A stretch of 64,000 nucleotides of DNA from Caenorhabditis remanei (lineage: Eukaryota > Nematoda > Chromadorea > Rhabditida > Rhabditidae), in NCBI RefSeq assembly GCF_010183535.1, contig NC_071331.1, forward strand, positions 17,112,001 through 17,176,000, in the 5' to 3' direction. The notes beneath the pieces are model-generated. The model was given only the letters and a program-made list of their open reading frames with translations, was not told the DNA's origin and ran no database searches. Position 1 is the stretch's first letter; the number at the start of each line of letters is the position of its first letter. Below are positions 33,679-47,515 of this stretch, one piece after another. Made by a program: the position numbers and the translations under genes.

Positions 33679-36600
33679 TGATTCGGATTTGATTCAGAAT
33701 GAATTTTTTTTTAGAACCAATAGAAGAATAGAAGAATGCTAAAATCTGAGGCAATGTTGAAATAGGTGTCCTGAATTTTCAGAATTTTCAGCCATATTTC
33801 TGTTCAATTTTCTGTAAATTTCCATGCGACCTAGTTCTCTTCTTCCACTCTGTACCGTTATGAATACTGTCAATACCCACTTATTAATGTTTTCTGATTT
33901 TTCTGAAACTCTCCAACAAGTCAACAAACCGTTTTCAGGCCCATTTAGTTCGTCATAAATTCTAAAAACGGTCACATTTCTCACCCAAAAACTCATTATT
34001 CAAATACATTCTCTTGTAGTTTGGCCATCTGATTCCAGAAACTTGTCAACATAACCCTATTTATATGTAACTGAAATTTCCTTCCCTTCTCTTATTTTTC
34101 ATCCATTCCTCCACTTGAACATAAATTGTTGCTTTTTGCCTAAAAGAGAGACTCATTTTTACTCTTCTCTCTCTATATCCGAATATACAAATATCTCCAG
34201 AAGACGTCTTCTTTTTCTTCGTCTTTCTCTCTTCCAAGCCTCAAAAAAAGAATGCGGACGACGCCATCTGAGGTGCTTTCTCTCTTCACCCACAGCTCTT
34301 TTCTCTCCTTTTTTTTGTGCTTTCTATATATACTTCGAGTCTATATGTACATACCTTTTTTCATTTCTTTCCTTCTTCCTCCCACACCAAAAAACCCATC
34401 CGAAAGAAACAAAAAACGATGACGTGACGAGTCGTTTTTTCTTTTTGATCTACCTTCAGAAGAGGATTTCAATCGGTTCAATTCCTCTTCTGTATTCATA
34501 AAAATTAAACAAGCGAAACATGAAAATCGGATGAATCAAAGTACCATTTATCACGATAAAAGCAATTTTATTTTCTTTCCAAATAGAACCCAACAACTTT
34601 TGCATTGTTATGGTAAGAACACGAAAGAAAAAAACATTTTTGAAACTTTTTGTGAAAAAAGATATTGTATTGTTAGAGCTTTGAATAGATTGTCTATTGA
34701 ATTCTTCATTTTTTTGTTGATTTTTTTATAAGAGAGTTGACGTGTCAGAAAAATTAACACTTCCTGAATACAGTTTTCATAAAATTTCTGTTTTTTAGAA
34801 GTTGAACAAGTTTATTTATAATCGAATTAAAGTTTCCTGGAACACTTTAAACTGCAAGGTTTTCTTTAGAAAGGGAAATTAAATTGAACAAATTAATTTG
34901 ATTTTTAAAGAGTGAAGGGAATTACATTGTTTCCAGTATGTAGTTTGGTAGCTTTGTGAGAGAAATGATTGAAAGAAAAATCTAGTTTATTGCGTTAGAG
35001 CTCATACTGTTGATACTGAATTACAAAGAGTTGAGATGGTTCTGAAATATGTTGTATTCAAGCAACTGGTACTAAAATTGAACAATTCATCGTTCACCTT
35101 CTCCGCTTTCCCAGTGATTTTATTTCGTGAACCATTCAGGCAATACTATACCTGATTTGCACAAACCACTATCCAAGGATACTTTTCGCTTACGACTGTA
35201 TCCAGAAAACTCAACGCTTCATTAGACTTCTGAAACTTTTTAGTTCTTACTATATCAATTTTCTTTTCCAACTTTTCCCTCTTCCACACAAAAATATCAC
35301 TCTCCTCCCTCCCATTCCCCGGGTTCTTCTTTATTATTCAACCAAAAAACAAGCAACTCTTTACGCGCTTTTTTACAAACGTTGTGTTCTCTTTTTTTTC
35401 TGTTTGCATTCATCGGAGGACCCAATTATTTTTGTGTCAACTACTACTAAAACAACTGTAAATTGGAAACTGGGTCCCCCTCCCAACTCTATTTTTCAAT
35501 TGTTGTTAATCCTATTTTCATGTCTCCTCATGTTTACAACCGTCTCTTTTTGAAATAAATGTCGACCGGATTTTCGGATCTACACCGTTACTTTCTGTCC
35601 CCTTCCGACCACAGTCATTTTGTTTCTCTACTTCTAAAATTTTGGATTTGGATTGTGGGTATAGTGGCAAAAAAAACTAGAAAACTTGTTGTTCATACAC
35701 AGTCTATGACACAAAAACTGACACATAATACGATGAATTCATCGCTTCACAAATATTCCCATCATCGGAAAAAGATTCGGGGGGCAACGGATAATCGGCC
35801 TGTCATCTCAATTATAAATCTCTTTTCCCTCCCATTCTGACCTTTTGTCACTTTTCAGTTTTCTCTTTCTCTCTCATTACAACTGTCAAATGTTCCAAAA
35901 TATTTACAATTCTGATTATCTCCACTCTCTTCTCACTTTTTCTGTTCCAAAAATACAAAAATACTGTAAGGCTCACTATAATTCTTGTAATTTCTGTAGC
36001 CTGTCCATTATTTCGAAGCTATCAGTTGGGGGTCTCAATTCGGTAATTCTGATTCATAACACTACCATTGAAACTTCTAACCTTAACTTGAAACTCTCCT
36101 TCCTGTTCTTATCAATATTTCCGCTTCCAATCATGTCACGTCATCTGATCTGACTCTTACTATTTGCATACCCTTTTCTTCCCATTTTCCGAAGTTGAAA
36201 TCTTGCAAAATAAAAAGTTGAAACAAACTCGCATTGCCATGTGATATTCATACATATCTTCCGATTTGATCTACAAATGAGAAAAACGAGAAAGAACTGC
36301 CCGATTCTGATTCATTACCAACAACCTGGCCACGAGAAAAGAAGAAGAGACTATCATCTTTGGACAAGAATCTTTGAATTTACGTTTCTTTCCTGTTTTG
36401 TTCATTGATTTCCACTTTCAACGTGGGAGAATGTTTGATTTGAATTAAAGTGGGAGGAAAGTACGCTCTAATGATAATTGACAATTATTCTATTTAAAGC
36501 ACAGGTTTGAGTCAACTGATAAACATTTTTCAGTAAACTACAGTTTTCTCAAACTTTTTTGATTTTTCAAAAATCAGTGTCTTGTTTGACTATTCACATC

Positions 36601-39600
36601 ACCTGTTTCCCTACTACTTGGTCAACATTTTTATTTGTTTTGAGGAGGTGCAACTAGATACAAATAAGCTCAAAACAATACAAGTTTTGTTTTTTTTTCT
36701 TTTTCCCTGTCTTCCAAATAATTATCCAGCTTTCAAGAAATCAAGAAACTACTAAACTGTCTTTACTCTTCTTTTCGTTGTTGCCTACAATATATTTGTC
36801 ATTTGACTTTTTGTCGATTTAAGAGCTCAATGACAAGCCAGTCGACATGCTCTTTCATTGGTACTTTTCTAATCAAGAGATCACTTTTCTCAAACTGATC
36901 ATTTTGTTACTCATTCGAAACAAGACAATACATTTGCCACTTTTTGAACTATTTGCTCCCGGTCTCTGAATGATTTCATTCAAATGTCGTCCTACTTGTT
37001 AGCAAATAAAATCTCAAAATGGTCTTCTTCAGATGACATGAAGTGGGTGGATCCCGGTACAGCTGGCCGTAATTTTTTCGGATTGTTTATCATCGTCTGG
37101 AATGTATTTAAACTTACTCAGGTGCCAACAAGGCTATATTTATTGTTCTTTGGAATAGGTAAGAGGTGAAAAGAGCATTCTAATGGTTTTTTTTTCAAAA
37201 ACTTAGTTTTTTGGAAATGCTTACTTTCTGCCTAATCGGTTCTATGCAGACTTGACAAGATGATTTCCAGATTCTTATTTTCAGAATTCACTTAACTGTG
37301 GTTTTGTTTCTATCGATATTTTGTAAGCATATTTATCTTCATTCAAAATTACAAATATTTTTTCAAAACCAGAATCTATTCTATAGTTTCTTTCAGTTTT
37401 CAAAAGTTGTGCTGCAATAAAAGTGATCTTTGAAAACAGTACGAAAAAGACAACTGAGAAATAATAAAACCCCTCCGATCATAAAGTTCAAATGATCAGT
37501 TTCTCGAGAAAAGTTTCGTGAAAATGACACTCAGATCGTCTTGTCATATTCTCTTTTTCTCTCACCACAAAGCAATAAAAAACATGAATAATATCTTTTT
37601 GCGTCTAGACAATAAATGGGTGACTCATAGTGTCTTATCAGAAGTCAGTTTCGACAAAACACAGTTTTCTGATTTCTTCCAAAAACTCCCGAATAAACAT
37701 TTCTGTATTTCATAACATACGTTGCTCATCTCTTCAATCATATGTTCGGTTTCCGCGTGAACCGCCCGTTGACTCATATTCTTCTCTCTGCTTCTTCTTC
37801 TTTTCCAATTGTTTTGATTCCGACACAAACTATCTCTCAAGAGTGACCCCTGGTGCTCCGGAGAGTCCGCTTCTTCTCCTTTTGCCGCGACCTGTTTGTT
37901 TATCTCTTTTTGCTCATTTCTATTGCTCCGGCGACGAGAATACACAAAGAGACACCGGTTCGGATTGAGACCACTTTTCAATTGTGTGTACCTGATTTGA
38001 TTCTCATCACTTTTTACCTTTTTTGACCATGATCATTTAATGAGTTCGAGTAGTTTTAGTTCCGAGCGGGTTGATGTTTTGTGGAAAAAAGCACCGAAAT
38101 TCTGGAAGGTTTCCTATGTTTTTTCTGATGATTCAGATATTTAACGCTAGTGTTTTTTATATTGATTTGGTTCATCATTTGAAATGTTTTTATTTTCATG
38201 AACATTCTCGAGAACAACTCTTTTTTCATTGTTCTCATCTCCTACAGGGATGGTATTGTATACGTTTCCAAACTACGGAACCAACTATCACATTGTATCA
38301 AATTTCCCACCCACACGTATTCATAAATTCTAATTTTCTCATTCCGTTTTCTCGTCCAATCTGATTTTGATTCCTTTTTGATAACATACGAATTCTCACC
38401 ATTATCATTAAACTTTACGATTTTTGGAAGTGCTCTCCCCCCGTCCTTCTAGTTTTTTCGTCATTCTTTTTTTCTCATTTTTTCATCACTTGGCGTAATC
38501 TTTTGAGATTTCATTCATATCAGACTCTGACGTGGCATCACTGACAATGAAGTACAATGAATAGAGAGAGTAAAAATGTTTCTTTTTGAAAAGGAAGAAA
38601 AACCATTGAAATCTCGTGGGAAACATTTTTTGCGAACGCCTCTTTTCAACTTTTGTTACGAATACAAAAAACACGTGGAAGTTGAGCTTTTCTTCCCAAT
38701 TTTTGCAGTTTCCGTTGGCCACCAACTGTCATTTTTTGTTCAATTGAACTAGTATTATTGTCTGTTTTTTTCTTTTTCACTCTCCTCAAGTCAAATGACT
38801 CATTTCCAACCAATGCCGTTCGATTTCTTTTTTTGATTTTTATTTCAGAGGCTTCTGATTCAGCGTTTCCGATCACCGCTCAAACCACAATAAATAATAA
38901 TAATTTTCAAAAATCACCGCCGCCCGCCTTGAGAAACTTGATCCAATGTGCAAATAAGAACTCTTTTCTCTCATTTTCACTATCAAACAGATCAGTTTCA
39001 GACTGTTTGAAAAGTGCACATTTAACTGGGCGATGACTAGGTTTGGGAAGAGAAAAAGAGAGAAATCAAACGACGAGAGAGATCAAACTTGGATTGTTTT
39101 ATCAGTTGATCATAACGAGAAATATGAAAAAATAGAGATATTTATTAGAGGAATACTTCTTCTGTTTCTCTTCTCTCATCTAGTGAGTTCTCACTTTTTG
39201 ATCTTCGTAATAATCAGAGAAAAAGGAATGTGAAATCAAAAAATGACGTTCATTTCGCAAGCTCCGGCAGAAAACGTTGTCATCATGGGTTTAAGGGAAT
39301 GCAGGATACGAATTAACTGATAGGTGGGAATACAAATAGTCTGATGTAACCATTACCACAAAGAGTTTTGGTTTCATAAGATATTTTTGAGGAGTTTTTA
39401 GTGGCGGTCCCTCTACAGTAATCTTATTAACTTCAGTTGAAATTACTAACTTTTCAGGGCTTTTCAACATATTTTTCCAATTGATTACTTTTCGTAACGT
39501 TCCTTTGAAGATCAGCAGAAATATTCGATATCACCCGAAATCACCTAGATACTGTATGGTACTCACTATATATAGATGGTCCATTTGGGAGTAAGAAGAA

Positions 39601-42600
39601 GAAGCCATAAGTATTGTCTAGGGTAATTGATTATTGAGAATTGAGTTACCAAGCCATATGTTCCGATCTAAGAATCTTCCTAATACATTTGCAAGATGTG
39701 CAACTCTCCGCATCCAAACAATCCCATTTTGTCATCTAAGAACATTTTCGTTTTTCCTCTCCGAAATGATACTTCAACCTTCTAAACCTCCGAACTTTGG
39801 AATTCTAGTCATCAATCTTTGTTAGACCTAAAAAAAGTTAAATGACACTGATAAGGCCTTACGAAATGACCATCACCTCTTTCCTTACGTAAGCCTCGCA
39901 TAAACTTTCGATTTTTGAGCAACAAGCCCTCCCGCAAAGATTACTTTTTGTCTTCTTCCTTAATGTTTTCTGAGTTTAAGAACGAATATTTTCTATTCTC
40001 TTTAAGTCATCCTCTTAACTTTCGACCTTCTGCTGTAAATGCAAATTCGAATTCCTTTCTGATAATGACGCAAGTGGTTTTTACGGAGGAGGTGGAGAGT
40101 ACACAGTTGTTAATTGATTGATAACTGAAGAGAGACGAAATTATATTTATAGTTTTCAATAAGGTTCATGTTGTAATCGGGAGTAGATCAACCACAAATC
40201 ATGCTCTCTCTAATTCTCTATGTTCTCAACAGAATCCAATATGTTTCTTATCATTTAGTTTGCGTCGTTACGACGTGTAGAAGCACAATTGAATTCCGAG
40301 AAATTGGTGGAGAACTGATAAGAGAAAGAAATATCAGCTAGTTGATGTAGTTAGATCGAAAACTTACAGATGAAAAGAATAGAACGGAATTCGGAAGTGA
40401 TAGTTGTTGGCAAGAAGAAAACGTGGGAGAAGAGGAGATTAGAGGTTGGAAATTGACAGTTTACGGGTAACGAACAAAGAATGGAGTGGCAGGAAAACAG
40501 GAGGTATTAACTGTGGAGAGACTCAAAGAGAGCAAGAGCTTCCGTAGATTTCGGAGAAATAAGAATACAGTAGTCATCTCCTGAAACAACCTGTTCCCAG
40601 TAGTCGGTTCTCTAGGTCATCCAGAGTTCAGTTCCACGAATTCGCCAATAAAAAGTTCCCCCCAACTAAAAATAGATTCTTATTCTTTTGCCGACACTCT
40701 CCTATCATATTATCAAAAAACAGACAAAACCAACATGTGTATTCATCAATTGATACCCTCCTTTACCCTACTACTTTTCTACTTTTACTACTTGCTTCTG
40801 ACCAGAATAGGTTTCCTTTCTCGGTCATTCTCCCCATCATATCATGCTTCTTTTTTCTTCTCCGCCTTCTTCGTTTTTTCATGTTTCTGCATGAAACACC
40901 GCCTCGTTTTCAGGTGAGTATTGCCTCCGCCCAATTTGCATTTCACAGTGTCCCGCAAAATCCTTCGTCCACCTCCTCTGAGAAGTCGTCGTCCCGTCTG
41001 ACTGTTGTTACGTTACTATTCAGGCGGAACATACACCATCATATTTTTATTTGTTTCTCTTCTTCTTTCTCTCTTTTTCTATTTGGGATTCCCCCCTCTC
41101 TCTCTCCTCAAAACTCCGCCCACTTTTAGTTGCAAGAGGGAAGAAGAAGAGAAACGTTAAGACAGTCTAGCAATGAACTTTTGCAAAACGGAAACCACCG
41201 ACTGATTGATATCATTTGAACGTGGTTCCGAAATAAGTAGCATACAAAACTGTGTCTCTTATCTTTCGTTTTGTGACCTAATTGGTAGGAGCTGGGTCAG
41301 GAGTTGTCCTGAAATTTTCAGTTTTCAAAAAAGTTCAAAGTTTTCTATTTGTCATCTTCCAGGTTATATAAGAAAAACGATGATTTCAGCCGGTTTATTT
41401 CAAATATAATTTGTTGTTGAACTCTGAATTAAACTTTCGGAGTTTAACTTACTGAAAAAGTAGTTATGGATTACTGTAGCTGCTCCCTTGTTCATATTTT
41501 TCTTAGTGATAAGAACTTCGTAGGATTTTAAAACCAGAAAAGCTTCTGAAAACTACAGTAGAAGCCAGATAAGTGTTCTTCTTTTCCAATTTTGAGTAAC
41601 TTATTTTAATATTTCTAGTTGATCAACCATACAAAAACAAAGCTTCTTTAAGACACTTTCAGAGTTGGGATTGTTTATTACACCTAACACTTTTCTGATG
41701 ATGCTTCATATAAATCTGCATTCTAGTACCTAATCAATTTCGGTATCTGTCTGAAAACTCCTTTCCATTTGAATGATTAAACGTGAGTTGATCTATGAAT
41801 AGTTCAAAGTACTGTATAATCTAGTAGCCGTTGTAAATTTTCATAATCTTTTTCTCTCCTCTATACTGTTTAACTCCAATCCTCTTCTCCGTCACTTTGC
41901 ATCTGATTTCATATTCCACTTTTCCAGTTGCCAAAAACCATTTTCCCCCGTTTTCCAAGTCTTTCTATTCCATAAGATGTTTGATGCCACGTGGCACATT
42001 ATCATCTGGAATGCCAGCTTGCCAATCGGCAGAAAAACTTTTTTGTCTCCTTGTGCCGTCACTGCCGTTATCATTAATCAAAAGGCTGGCTGCCTGCCAC
42101 GTCCCCCCACTGGAAGGATGAACTATTATCAGACGATTTCGGTTTGGCGCGTAAGAAACAAAAAGAGAGGAAACCTAGAGAGAACAAACTCTCTTGTTCA
42201 ATTATTTATGATTAAAAAGAGGAGAAAGTACGTCCGGGTACTCTTGCTTTATCAATATTTGATTTGAACTTAACCATGTTTTTTTGACAAATTGATGATG
42301 AAGAAGCCGAGTAATCCATCTGACCACCGTTCACTTTTATATACATAATATTGTATACATATATGAAATGAAACTATGAAACCCGTTTAATAATCCGCCT
42401 GTCCGTCTATCCCGTCCATCCGATTCTCTCTTTTCTGCATATATTCATTCCCCTTTTCCACCACCATTTTCCGCAATTACCGTCTCCCGTTTTCCCGCAT
42501 TTTCTGAAATAATATTTATTTTTGTAGTTTTGAAAAAGAATATCCCAAAAAACGAATAAGAAGTCGACATCCCTTTGAATCGACTTCTATTCAATCATTG

Positions 42601-42647
42601 TTTCTATCAGGACGCTTGCGGCAAAGACCGCGACACTCAATATCAAA
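33679..42647. other. Gene-poor interval upstream of the nhr-31-like gene
   Basis: About 9 kb of AT-rich, T/C-tract-rich DNA has no coding exon I can support. It may hold distal regulatory DNA or untranslated 5' exons of the nhr-31-like gene. A TTTCTATCAG at 42601-42610, 37 bp before the ATG, is a likely cis- or trans-splice acceptor for that gene. Open frames at 34115-34501, 35559-36153 and 37518-37981 are pyrimidine-tract shadows. Confidence 0.5.
40735..40913 (+). other. Possible upstream exon ending in a strong splice donor
   Basis: An open frame from ATG 40735 ends at CAG|GTGAGT (40911-40916), a near-ideal worm donor. The encoded peptide is hydrophobic and Phe/Leu-rich, as any T-rich tract would be, so it is more likely an untranslated first exon, if anything. 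The nearest matching acceptor is at 42610, before the nhr-31-like start. Confidence 0.18.
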
Positions 42648-45600
42648 ATGGAGCCCGTTGAAATGGATGATTGGGAATACTGGGGTGATGAATACCTCGA
42701 AGATGAACCCACATATGCTATACGACCTGGAACTCGAGTTGTGAAGGTTGAGAGGTTAGTTGGCTCTTTGCAACTTTTCAATCTGGATAAAAAATACTAT
42801 TTGAACTAGGAATATCATCTTCAAACTAGAAAGTTCGAGGTTTATATACTCAATGGATCAGATGAAGGTCAAATTAAATAAAATTGAACTTTTGGAGCAT
42901 TTGAGCTATTTTTAGTTAGAAATTTCCCTTAACTTCCTCCAAAAAAAGAAATAACCCCGGAAGCATTTATTTATTATCTTCTGATCGAGTAGAAAGAAGA
43001 TAAGTTGTCTACATCTTTCTAATCGGAAATTTGATTGTTTCGTAGAAATTCCTATCTTCACGACAACCAGTCGATGACCTTCTGACGTTTCTTCTCTTTC
43101 GATCAGATGGCTCAAGCTCATTGACCATCAGACCCTTTTTAGGAAGCCTTGTTAGATAGTACGTGTTCTGTTTGCATTTCAATTCTCTTTCTCTCTCTTT
43201 GTTTCTCTAATTCTCTTCATAAATTTCAATTCTGTTATCTTCTCATACCGCCACGCAACCCTTTTTGGTGATAGTTTGCAATATTATCAATGGCATTACC
43301 CCTCTCACGCACACTTTGTGTAAGCGCGTCAACCGACAACGTCAAAATACTCGGAGAATACTATAGAGAGAGATACCGCACATGAAACTACTGTTTTGTA
43401 GATGATGTTGAGATGAAGAAGGGGGGAAAACACGTGGTCCTCATGATCCTCGCGCACGGAGATTGATCAATTTGTGATAGGAAGAAGTTGAATGATCTTT
43501 GTGATTTGCTAGATGAGGGTTTCAAAAATGTTGGTGGTTCAAGGACGGTGATCGGTCAATCTGAAGGAGATATTGAAGAGGAGAAGGAGAAATAATAGCT
43601 AGATTATGATTCAGAAATAATTGGAAATCATGTATTCAGTTGAAGGTCGAAGGGGGAAAAGAAGAAGCAAAAAATATTACAATATACAAGACAATAGATG
43701 TTGCAACTGTTATAAAGGTGTTCATTTTTGCAGGCTTCACTAGGAAAAGAGTAATTTTAGAAGAGTGTTGCATTGTCGGAAATTATATTCCACCTAAAAT
43801 CTGGAATTTAAACATTTGGAAGGAAAAAATCCCGTTGCTATTCAACTTGAAAATATTTGCGATCAAGAATTTTATTGTTTTCTGGATGAAACTCTCAAAA
43901 TAATTTTGAATTAATAGTCACGTTTTGTACTTTTCAGTCAAAAACTAAAAGACTGTTATCGATAACATCAAATCCGAAAACTTTTGAGGTTCAAGAGACA
44001 ATTCGGTATCATTTCCGTTCTTCCAACACCCACATTCTGTAGCCCCCTTCAAAAAAAACTTCCTGATAACTTATTTATGTATTTATAGTGACCTTTTTCT
44101 CAATACAAACCAGTTATCTTATCTATCGGTGGACTACAATTTTATAGACACTCCTAAAAACTTTAATGGTTGTGTGGAGCTCAGCGTGATGTTTCTTTTT
44201 CCGACAATTTCAACGGAAGAAGGATTCTTGTTGATAGATGAGATATGATAGTCTTCTGCAAAGAGAGACCTGATTAATTAGCCTAATTCAAAATGAATCG
44301 TTTCACAAACACTGACATCATCTGTCCTTCTTCTTCTTCTATTTCTTTATCATTGCCTCTTTGAATGAATGACCTAGAAACCGATTGGCACGTCCGGTGA
44401 TGGTAATAAATTGTATTCAGGGAAGAACAAGAATTGGGGGATAAACGACGCGGAAATCGTTGTGCAAAGAAGAAGGGGAGTTTGCTAGGGTTCTTTACTT
44501 TCGCGCCTGTTTACTTGCCTTGTTCGGTCGAGATTTCGGACACGAACCCCCTCTCTGGGCGCATCTTTCTCTTTCTCTATCGTCGTAGCAGTCTCTTTTG
44601 TTGAATACAGTCCTTCTCCCATCTAAGGCCCCATCTCTCTCATTTTCTTTTCTTTTTTCATCATCAGTGTCTCTTTTCCTTGTTATCAGTAAATCGTCTT
44701 CTTCTTCGTCTTCGTCCTCCCTCCCTTCTTGTTTCAATGTCACCGTTTTGTAATATTATCATAGATGAATTTGGGAATTCCCCCCTACTTTCCACGTGGA
44801 CTTTTGTTTTTATGTTTTTACCCAACCTTCTAGAAAAAACTTCGATCAGACTGATTTTTTTTGGGTTTCCGAATTTCAAATTTAACAACTCCCTCTCTGA
44901 GTTTTATTGTCCATGTCATTGATCATTGTTTCGATGACTTTATTGGATTTACTCAAACATTCCAAATTATAAACTTTGAACTTTCCCCACCCAAAAAGCC
45001 AACTTCCGCTTCAAAATGTGAAATTTATCAATTCGCAATTCTTCAAAAATCGAGAAAAAAGTAGGGAAAAGACAGAACCGTAACCCTCTTTCGTATTCTT
45101 AATCACCTAAAAAAATGCAAAGTCGCCCCGAAACCTCCGTTTTTCAAGACACGAAAAATCATTTCAAAGATCAAGAAATCATCAATTTTTCCTGTCAAGG
45201 ACACTTGGAATATACTCTATTTTTGGCTAATTGCAGGGTTCCAATGATGCGAGGAGAACTGAAAATATCCGGTGCCACGTCATCGTCAGGTCCAGCCACG
45301 TCCTATGTGATTCGTGAGAAGTCGAATTCAGGTGGATCTCAGAACGGAGACTCAGTTTGTGCTGTTTGTGGTGATGGAATCGCAAAATTACATTATGGAG
45401 TTTTGGCTTGTTATGGATGTAAAGGATTCTTTCGGAGGACGTTAACTGGAAAATATCGTTATGCTTGTAGATTTGGAAATAATTGTATTGTCGATAAATG
45501 TGAGTTTTCTGTTTCGGATTCTTTGGAAAAATGAGAAAAACGTTGTAACCAGACTTATTAGCTTTTCATAATTTCTGCAACTGTGCTCCGGTGAGACTCA

Positions 45601-47515
45601 AGAAAATAAGAAACGTAGATAGAGAAGTACTGAAAAACTTTTAAAGATTTCGATTGAGCGAACTTGTCAAAATCATTCTGCAAACGTTCCCATCCAGTCG
45701 AAAACTACACATTTCAAATCCTTCAAAATCTGAAATTCTAAATCATTTCAGTTCACCGAAACAGCTGTAGATATTGTCGATTCCAACGATGTATTCAAGC
45801 CGGAATGGATCCGAAAGCAGTTCGACCCGATAGAGATCAAACGGGAAAACAGAAAGTTCCGAGGATAAAGAAGAAGCAAATTGATGAGGAATTACTGAAT
45901 CACATGGTGAGTTTTTCAAATGGATATTTGAAAATTAAACCAAAAAAATCCATTTTCAGATGAGGCTACAAGGAGATGATTGGTCACGAAAACTTCCAGT
46001 AGAAACGCGAATTTTATTAATGCAATTGATGAGTATTGAGGATAAAGTAGTGAAAGGAGACAACAATATGAGTGCACAGAACACTGCAAAAGATCCAAAA
46101 AGTATTTCTCTCCGTGAAATGTTTGAATCGAAACCAGCTCTCGATGGGCGGCGGATGGAGATTGGATATGAGCCATTTCGAATGGCAAGAACTGAAGAAT
46201 TAGGAGTTATTGCACATCGAAGAGCAATCGCAGCAGTGGATTGGGTTGATTCATTGACTGAAATTGCTGATGCTGTGGATACAGAAGATAAAGTTGCATT
46301 GGTGAAAAGTTGTTATTCTCCATTGACAATTTTCAATTTCTCGGCGAGAACTGCCCAGAATACAAAGAATCCAGATATTTTATGTCTATGCAGTCATTCT
46401 TATGTTCCAAGACGACTACCTCCAGAGTTTAATGAGACAAAGTGAGTAATCTAACACCTTGAATTGTTCTATTCCTAGTTTCAATTATTTTCAGTCATCT
46501 GTCCAACTTCCTGATCGACAGAACTCTCAATGAATTGGTTGCTCCATTGAGAAAATTAAATTTGAAAGAGGAAGAAATTGTTCCATTAAAAGCAATTATC
46601 ATCTTGAATCCAAATGCAAAAGGACTTTCCGAGCATGCGAGACAAGCGATTTCAGAGCTGAGGGATAAAGTTCAAGACATGTTATTCCAAATCGTGAAGG
46701 AACTTCATCCAATCTACTCAGCTAGTAGCAGATTCGGAAATTTATTGCTTCTTCTCCCAACTATTACGGTATGATTTCCAGATTCTCTATCTCTAAAACT
46801 CTTATATTTTTCCAGACTCTCTCCGGTCTGATGTCTGAAAACATGCATTTCTGTCAAGCACTTGGAGGAAGAGCCAGTGGAGATAATCTTCTTGCTGAAA
46901 TGTTTGGAGATAGAGTATTCGACGATCAAATGATCAGTAGCAGTATCAGTCCTCCACTCTTCGAAAATCCAGCTGAAATTTGTTTAGAGGTAATAATTAC
47001 ACTTCTTATCAGGAAGAGTTGTAAACTCATTAAAAGTAGAAATTTCTCGGAGAAATTAAAAATTGGAAATGATAAGAGAAAACTGTGCAAAATAGAGAAT
47101 ATTTGCAGAGTATTTCACCGCCAATGTCAGATCGAAGATTCGTAAAGAAAACGGATGCAGCGACACAAACAAATGATGATTTGTTATCGTCTGGACCGTA
47201 TCTTCCACACTCGAATTCATGCAATTCCCTTCTCAATTCTGGATACTCTCCGCCAATGGTGAGGAATTCGAAAATGAAATTTACTATTCTGAAAACAGAA
47301 AACAATCGTTTCAGAATCTTAAAACTTCAAAATTGGTTGAAAACTGAAATCTATTCTAAAACAAGAACCAAATCTAATTTCAGCTCTCATCTTCTCCATT
47401 CCCACTACTTGATGACAACGACGAAGCCTTCCAGAATGATATCAGTTTAACTGAATTGAATGGATGCGAAGAATTCTTCAGTCAACTGTTGGAGCAACCC
47501 ATCCTCGACAGCTAA
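42648..47515 (+). CDS. nhr-31: HNF4-like nuclear hormone receptor, NHR-31-type, 578 aa
   Basis: Eight exons join in phase (42648-42754, 45237-45499, 45752-45906, 45960-46441, 46495-46768, 46816-46989, 47109-47258, 47384-47515; 1737 nt). The first is acidic (MEPVEMDDWEYWGDEYLEDE) and precedes a 2.5-kb intron. The DNA-binding domain starts at Cys77: CAVCGDGIAKLHYGV, then CYGCKGFFRR (P-box CYGCK), then the second finger with CRYCRFQRCIQAGM, the HNF4 signature. The ligand-binding region (about 190-480) includes FEPFRMARTEELG-like, AAVDWVDSL and KAIIILNP motifs. The tail is Ser/Asp/Glu-rich. In C. elegans, nhr-31 acts in the excretory cell, supporting vacuolar-ATPase gene expression and tubule growth. 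The symbol rests on HNF4-type features plus linkage to dnc-4 and elpc-4-like genes, recalled from the C26B2 region. Confidence 0.88.
45115..45236 (+). other. Possible alternative first exon of the nhr-31-like gene
   Basis: An ATG at 45115 opens a frame that runs without a stop through the intron's 3' end into exon 2, in the receptor's frame. It would replace the acidic 36-residue N-terminus with about 41 different residues (MQSRPETSVFQDTKNHFKDQ...). It would need its own promoter or trans-splicing. It may simply be open intron sequence. Confidence 0.3.

Noticed and set aside
34115..36153. Phe/Ser-rich plus-strand ORFs
   Set aside because: T/C-rich tracts give long hydrophobic frames by composition alone; no start context, splice sites or family resemblance.
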